This document shows, one piece after another, positions 60,755-64,000 of a stretch of DNA of 64,000 nucleotides (position 1 is its first letter; every line of letters begins with the position of its first letter). The DNA is taken from positions 32,096-96,095 of the forward strand of contig NZ_BCNT01000016.1 of assembly GCF_001544075.1 (NCBI RefSeq), read 5' to 3'. The notes under the pieces are model-generated. The model ran no database searches. It was not told where the DNA came from and was given only the letters and a program-made list of their open reading frames with translations. A program made the translations under genes and the position numbers. This DNA comes from Comamonas terrae (GTDB lineage: Bacteria > Pseudomonadota > Gammaproteobacteria > Burkholderiales > Burkholderiaceae_C).

Positions 60755-61171
60755 ATGCGAATCATTCTGACCTCGGGCGGCACGGCCATAGACCTGCCGC
60801 CCGATCTTGTATGGGCGGACGAGCTGGGCTGGTCCGCCGTCGCGCAGAGCACCAAGCGCAGCGCGTTCCAGACGCTGATCGTGAGCGCGATGGCGCGCCA
60901 GGGCGGCCGTCCGATCACGCTGCAGGGCGAGGGCAACAGCGCCTGGATCGACCGCGCCACGCTCAAGACCATCAAGTCCTGGTCGGAGGTGCCAGGGCTG
61001 CGCATGCAGCTCGACATCCGCGGGGAGATCTTCACCGTCATCTTTGACCATGGCGACGCCGAAGAAATGCGCGCCCTGGCCATGCAATCCGTCATCGACT
61101 ACGCCGACAAGCAGGACGGCGACTATTACTGCAGCCTGGTGCTGCGCTTTCTGGAAGCAAGCGAACTATGA
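60755..61171 (+). CDS. Minor tail-region protein (138 aa)
   Basis: MRIILTSGGTAIDLPPDLVW opens a beta-rich domain containing MARQGGRPITLQGEGNSAWI and ending DYYCSLVLRFLEASEL. It lies three bases after the tape measure gene and overlaps the next start by four bases, the place of the distal tail or baseplate-type proteins (lambda M-like). Function is inferred from position only. Confidence 0.6.
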   Translation: MRIILTSGGTAIDLPPDLVWADELGWSAVAQSTKRSAFQTLIVSAMARQGGRPITLQGEGNSAWIDRATLKTIKSWSEVPGLRMQLDIRGEIFTVIFDHGDAEEMRALAMQSVIDYADKQDGDYYCSLVLRFLEASEL

Positions 61172-64000
61172 GCATCAAGCAAGGCGATATCCAGCTGATG
61201 GCCAGCCGCGTCATGGACGACGTGCCCGAGGGCGGCGGCGGCCCCTCGGCAGTCGTCATCGAGGACGGCAAGAGCAACGCCCTCATGCCCGACATCAGCG
61301 AATCCGACCGCGCCCGGGGCCGTGTGAACATGCGCCAGACCCATGTGGCCGTGCGCACGGCAGACACGGACACCTACATGGGCAGCAACGTGATCGTGGC
61401 CGAGCCGCCGGCCGACCCCAATGTGTCCGTCACGCTGTTCACCACGGGCGGCGTATACGACACGCGCTCCCTGGCGCAGTCCCGGCTGGAGGCGTACCTC
61501 AACAAGGGCGCGGAATGGGCCGGCTACCTGTACGAGAACCACATCAAGGGCCAGCGCGTCATGCAGATCTTCCAGCGGCCCGGCACCGAGCTGCCGGCCG
61601 TGGGCAAGACGCTGGTCCTGGTGGGCAACGAGGGTTTGCCCAACGAGCAGGAGCAGTACGTGCGCGCCATCCGCGTCACCAGCGTGGAGCGCACCTTTAC
61701 GTATGACGTGGACAAGGACTACAAGGCCATGGTCGTCACGGTGGAGCTGTCGGATGCGCTGCGCTACGACTTCACCGGCTCGCCGGCCAGCCGCCAGTTT
61801 ACGCGCCTGGCCAACAGCGCCCATCTGCGCGATACGGTGGTGGCCGACGCCGGCAGCTATGTGGGCGTGACGCCGCTGCAGCGCGCCGCCGCCCTGGGCG
61901 ACTTCACCATCCTGGCCAAGACCATCTTCACCCAGCTCGTGCCCTCGGCGCAGAGCGAGACGCCCATTCCCGCGGCGATCCCCTACGCGGCGGCCGGCTT
62001 CCCGATCTCGGCGGCCGGCGATGTGAGCTTTGTCACGCAGCAGGACTGGAGCACGGCCACCAGCCTGGCACTGCCCGGCGGCATCAAGCCCGGCTCGCTG
62101 CGCATTACCGTGGGCGGCGTCACGTTTGCGGACGCGGGCGGCCTGCTCATGTCCGGCACGCAACAGATCGGCACGGTGGACTATGCCAACGGTGTCGTGA
62201 CTTCGAGCGCCGGCAGCTACGGCGGCAGCAAGGCCATCGCCTACCGCCCCGCAGCCTATATGCAGCGCATCCCGCAGTCCAGCGAGATCCGCATCACCCC
62301 CGAGACCCGCAGCCAGTCCTATGTGGGCTTCATTACGCCCGTGGCCGCGCCCGGCACGCTGTCCTTCAGCTACCGCGCCCAGGGCCGCTGGTATGTGCTC
62401 TCCGACGCCGGCGACGGCGCGCTGCGCGGCACCGACTCCAGCTTTGGCGCCGGCACCTACAACCCGGACACGGGCGCCTACGTCATCACGCTGGGCGCGC
62501 TGCCCGATGTGGGCAGCTCCATCGTCATCCAGTGGGGCGTGCCCACTCAAGAGACCGTGCATCCCGTCACGGACCTGCAGATCTCCCAGACCATTGCGCT
62601 GCAGCTGCCGGCCGGCCAGGCCCTGTATCCGGGGTCTTTCGACATCAAGTGGATGGATGGCGCCACGCAGCGCACGGCCACTGCCAACAGCGCCTGGCAG
62701 CTGCAGGGCGACGCCACGGGCGAGGTGCGCGTGGGCCGGTCCCAGGTTCTGTTTGCGCCCAAGCTGCTGCCGGCCATCGGCACCGTGCTGGACGTGACGG
62801 TCGATACCGCCCCGGCCGCAGAGGTGACGCTGCAGCACCCGTCGCGCAACGGCCAGGGTCGCCTGGCCGTCTCGGCGGGGCAGGGCGGCCTGCAGCCCTT
62901 TACCGTCGAAGTGGAGTGGGGCACCCTCACGGACCTGGCCGTCCTGGGCACCTACACGCGCGCCCAGCTGCAGGAGATGGGTATCAACCCCGTCGACCCC
63001 GCGCAGCTGGCGCGCGACGACGGCGCGGGCAAGCTGATGCTGGGCACTTTGCAGGTCGGCACCGTCAACTACGCGGCAGGCACGCTGGACTTCAATCCCG
63101 ACGTCACGATCAAGGTGCCCAAGCCGCACTACAGCGCTTACGTGGCCTCGGGCAGCAACACTTTCCTGGGCGACTCGCGCCTGTGGCGGCTCAATTACGA
63201 GCGCATCGAGTATGTCGATGCCCCGTCGCTCTATCCCAACGACGAAAGCGGCTACGTCAAGATCCGGTTTCGCACCACCGGCAGCGCAACGCGCCGCACG
63301 CTGCAGGTGCCGTTCGCGCCCGAGTTCGACCTGGTGCCCGGCGTACAGGCGCCCGTGGTGCCAGGCTCTGTGCTGCTGATGCCGGCCAGCGGGCAGCCCT
63401 GGAGCGACAGCGCCGGCGTGCTGCGCGTGCTGACCGCCGGCGGCTTTGTGACGCGCGGCACCATCAACTACGCCACGGGGCGCATCGCGCTCACCTCGTG
63501 GACGCCCGGCAACGCCAACACGCTCGCCCGCGTGGGCTGCATCACCACGCTGGGCGACGCCGTTTCCAGCGCCTATGTGTTCCGCACGGCCGCTGCGCCG
63601 CTGCGCCCGGGTTCGCTCACCGTGCAGGTGCCTCGCACGGGCGGCGGCTCGCAGAACGTCACGGCGGCCATCGACGGCACGATCTCCGCGCCCGGCGTGA
63701 CCGGCACGGTGGACTACGAGACGGGCCTGGTGCGGCTGGGCTTCGGTGCCCTGGTCACAGCTGCAGGCAACGAGAGCGAGCCCTGGTACAACCCGGACAA
63801 CGTCCAGCCCGACGGCAAGATCTTCAAGCCCCAGCCGGTGGTGGCCAGCGCGCTGCGCTATGCGGCCGTGGCGTATTCGTACCTGCCGATGAATGCCGAC
63901 CTCATCGGCATCGACCCCGTGCGCCTGCCGAGCGACGGCCGCGTGCCCATGTTCCGCGCCGGCTCCATGTGCGTCATCGGCCACACAAAGACCAGCGCCC
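61168..64000 (+). CDS. Large phage tail protein with internal repeats (3' end outside window)
   Basis: ATG 61168 overlaps the preceding stop; the frame stays open for more than 940 residues to the window edge. The protein is beta-rich, with no Cys clusters. Four segments share a G-T-V/I-N/D-Y-A-x-G core at about residues 330-340, 630-640, 765-775 and 845-855 (for example GTVNYAAGTLDF and GTINYATGRIAL), so a domain is repeated with long spacers. NPDVTIKVPKPHYSAYVASG and PEFDLVPGVQAPVVPGSVLL lie between. It is probably a tail-tip or baseplate hub protein that follows the tape measure. Confidence 0.75.
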   Translation, partial: MSIKQGDIQLMASRVMDDVPEGGGGPSAVVIEDGKSNALMPDISESDRARGRVNMRQTHVAVRTADTDTYMGSNVIVAEPPADPNVSVTLFTTGGVYDTRSLAQSRLEAYLNKGAEWAGYLYENHIKGQRVMQIFQRPGTELPAVGKTLVLVGNEGLPNEQEQYVRAIRVTSVERTFTYDVDKDYKAMVVTVELSDALRYDFTGSPASRQFTRLANSAHLRDTVVADAGSYVGVTPLQRAAALGDFTILAKTIFTQLVPSAQSETPIPAAIPYAAAGFPISAAGDVSFVTQQDWSTATSLALPGGIKPGSLRITVGGVTFADAGGLLMSGTQQIGTVDYANGVVTSSAGSYGGSKAIAYRPAAYMQRIPQSSEIRITPETRSQSYVGFITPVAAPGTLSFSYRAQGRWYVLSDAGDGALRGTDSSFGAGTYNPDTGAYVITLGALPDVGSSIVIQWGVPTQETVHPVTDLQISQTIALQLPAGQALYPGSFDIKWMDGATQRTATANSAWQLQGDATGEVRVGRSQVLFAPKLLPAIGTVLDVTVDTAPAAEVTLQHPSRNGQGRLAVSAGQGGLQPFTVEVEWGTLTDLAVLGTYTRAQLQEMGINPVDPAQLARDDGAGKLMLGTLQVGTVNYAAGTLDFNPDVTIKVPKPHYSAYVASGSNTFLGDSRLWRLNYERIEYVDAPSLYPNDESGYVKIRFRTTGSATRRTLQVPFAPEFDLVPGVQAPVVPGSVLLMPASGQPWSDSAGVLRVLTAGGFVTRGTINYATGRIALTSWTPGNANTLARVGCITTLGDAVSSAYVFRTAAAPLRPGSLTVQVPRTGGGSQNVTAAIDGTISAPGVTGTVDYETGLVRLGFGALVTAAGNESEPWYNPDNVQPDGKIFKPQPVVASALRYAAVAYSYLPMNADLIGIDPVRLPSDGRVPMFRAGSMCVIGHTKTSA

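Larger units (their letters stand above)
28750..64000. mobile_element. Lambda-like prophage integrated in dusA (right end outside window)
   Basis: Continuous phage gene content from the integrase next to the dusA 5' end to the window edge: integrase, early left operon, immunity region, replication genes, lambda-type GpA terminase, portal, S49 protease with scaffold, decoration protein, capsid, joining proteins, tail tube, tape measure and a large tail protein. The left boundary is placed at the conserved PMMDWTD codons of dusA, by analogy with other dusA-integrating elements, and is uncertain by tens of bases. No second dusA fragment is inside the window. All visible structural genes are intact, so the element may be functional. 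Confidence 0.88.

Noticed and set aside
61126..63984. Open frame of 952 codons on the minus strand
   Set aside because: Antisense shadow of the large tail protein; the plus-strand frame is continuous, begins with a four-base overlap to its neighbour and has protein-like composition.
28750..64000. tRNA genes within the prophage or at its edge
   Set aside because: No cloverleaf-forming sequence was recognised by eye; the integration target is dusA, not a tRNA gene.

Overview
The window is high-GC DNA with short intergenic gaps. The gene set fits a betaproteobacterium of the Comamonadaceae, most likely a Delftia or Comamonas relative: dapC-dapD-pilU-dapE-prmB cluster, intracellular PHB depolymerase, Bug-type tricarboxylate transport receptor, isolated RnfB. 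The genus is an inference from gene content, not from a database match.

Positions 1 to about 28.75 kb are ordinary chromosome: a partial PagL lipid A deacylase; an operon for a Tat-exported molybdenum hydroxylase with 2Fe-2S and tri-haem cytochrome c subunits; a RibD/DHFR-like reductase with its TetR regulator; an FAD oxidoreductase; an ElaB/YqjE/YqjK-like membrane stress trio; pyrD and rpiA back to back; a LysR-controlled acyl-CoA synthetase / acyl-CoA dehydrogenase / Bug receptor operon; a ferritin-like diiron protein; prmB, dapE, pilU, dapD and dapC on the minus strand; a chemoreceptor with a C-terminal sensor domain; rnfB-like and phaZ; and dusA.

From the 5' end of dusA to the right edge lies a lambda-like siphophage prophage. 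It starts with a dusA-type tyrosine integrase and runs past the window end, so its right attachment site and its lysis genes are not visible. Layout: integrase; a strikingly AT-rich two-gene cargo module (30.1-31.5 kb); a leftward early operon (PrtN-like activator, ASCH protein, ParB-like protein, several small proteins); an immunity region (36.9-40.2 kb); a rightward early operon with a CII-like protein and two replication proteins; a repeat-rich non-coding segment; then terminase, Q-like protein, portal, protease/scaffold, decoration, capsid, head-tail joining, tail tube, tape measure and a large tail protein.

The immunity region is the most interesting part. A short HTH repressor without a cleavage domain is followed on the same strand by a HipA-like kinase and an unrecognised partner, the same position rexA and rexB occupy behind lambda cI. 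Facing them is an antitoxin-like gene plus a protein with ADP-ribosyltransferase-like motifs. The block is bracketed by two clusters of the same operator, AAAGCATTGCTTT, one over the left early promoter region and one between repressor and Cro-like gene. I infer an accessory (defence or superinfection-exclusion) cassette built into the phage switch. Other points of note are the AT-rich pair with its own palindromic operator, a large inverted repeat just before the small terminase gene, and a small opposite-strand membrane protein where tail-assembly chaperones are normally encoded.
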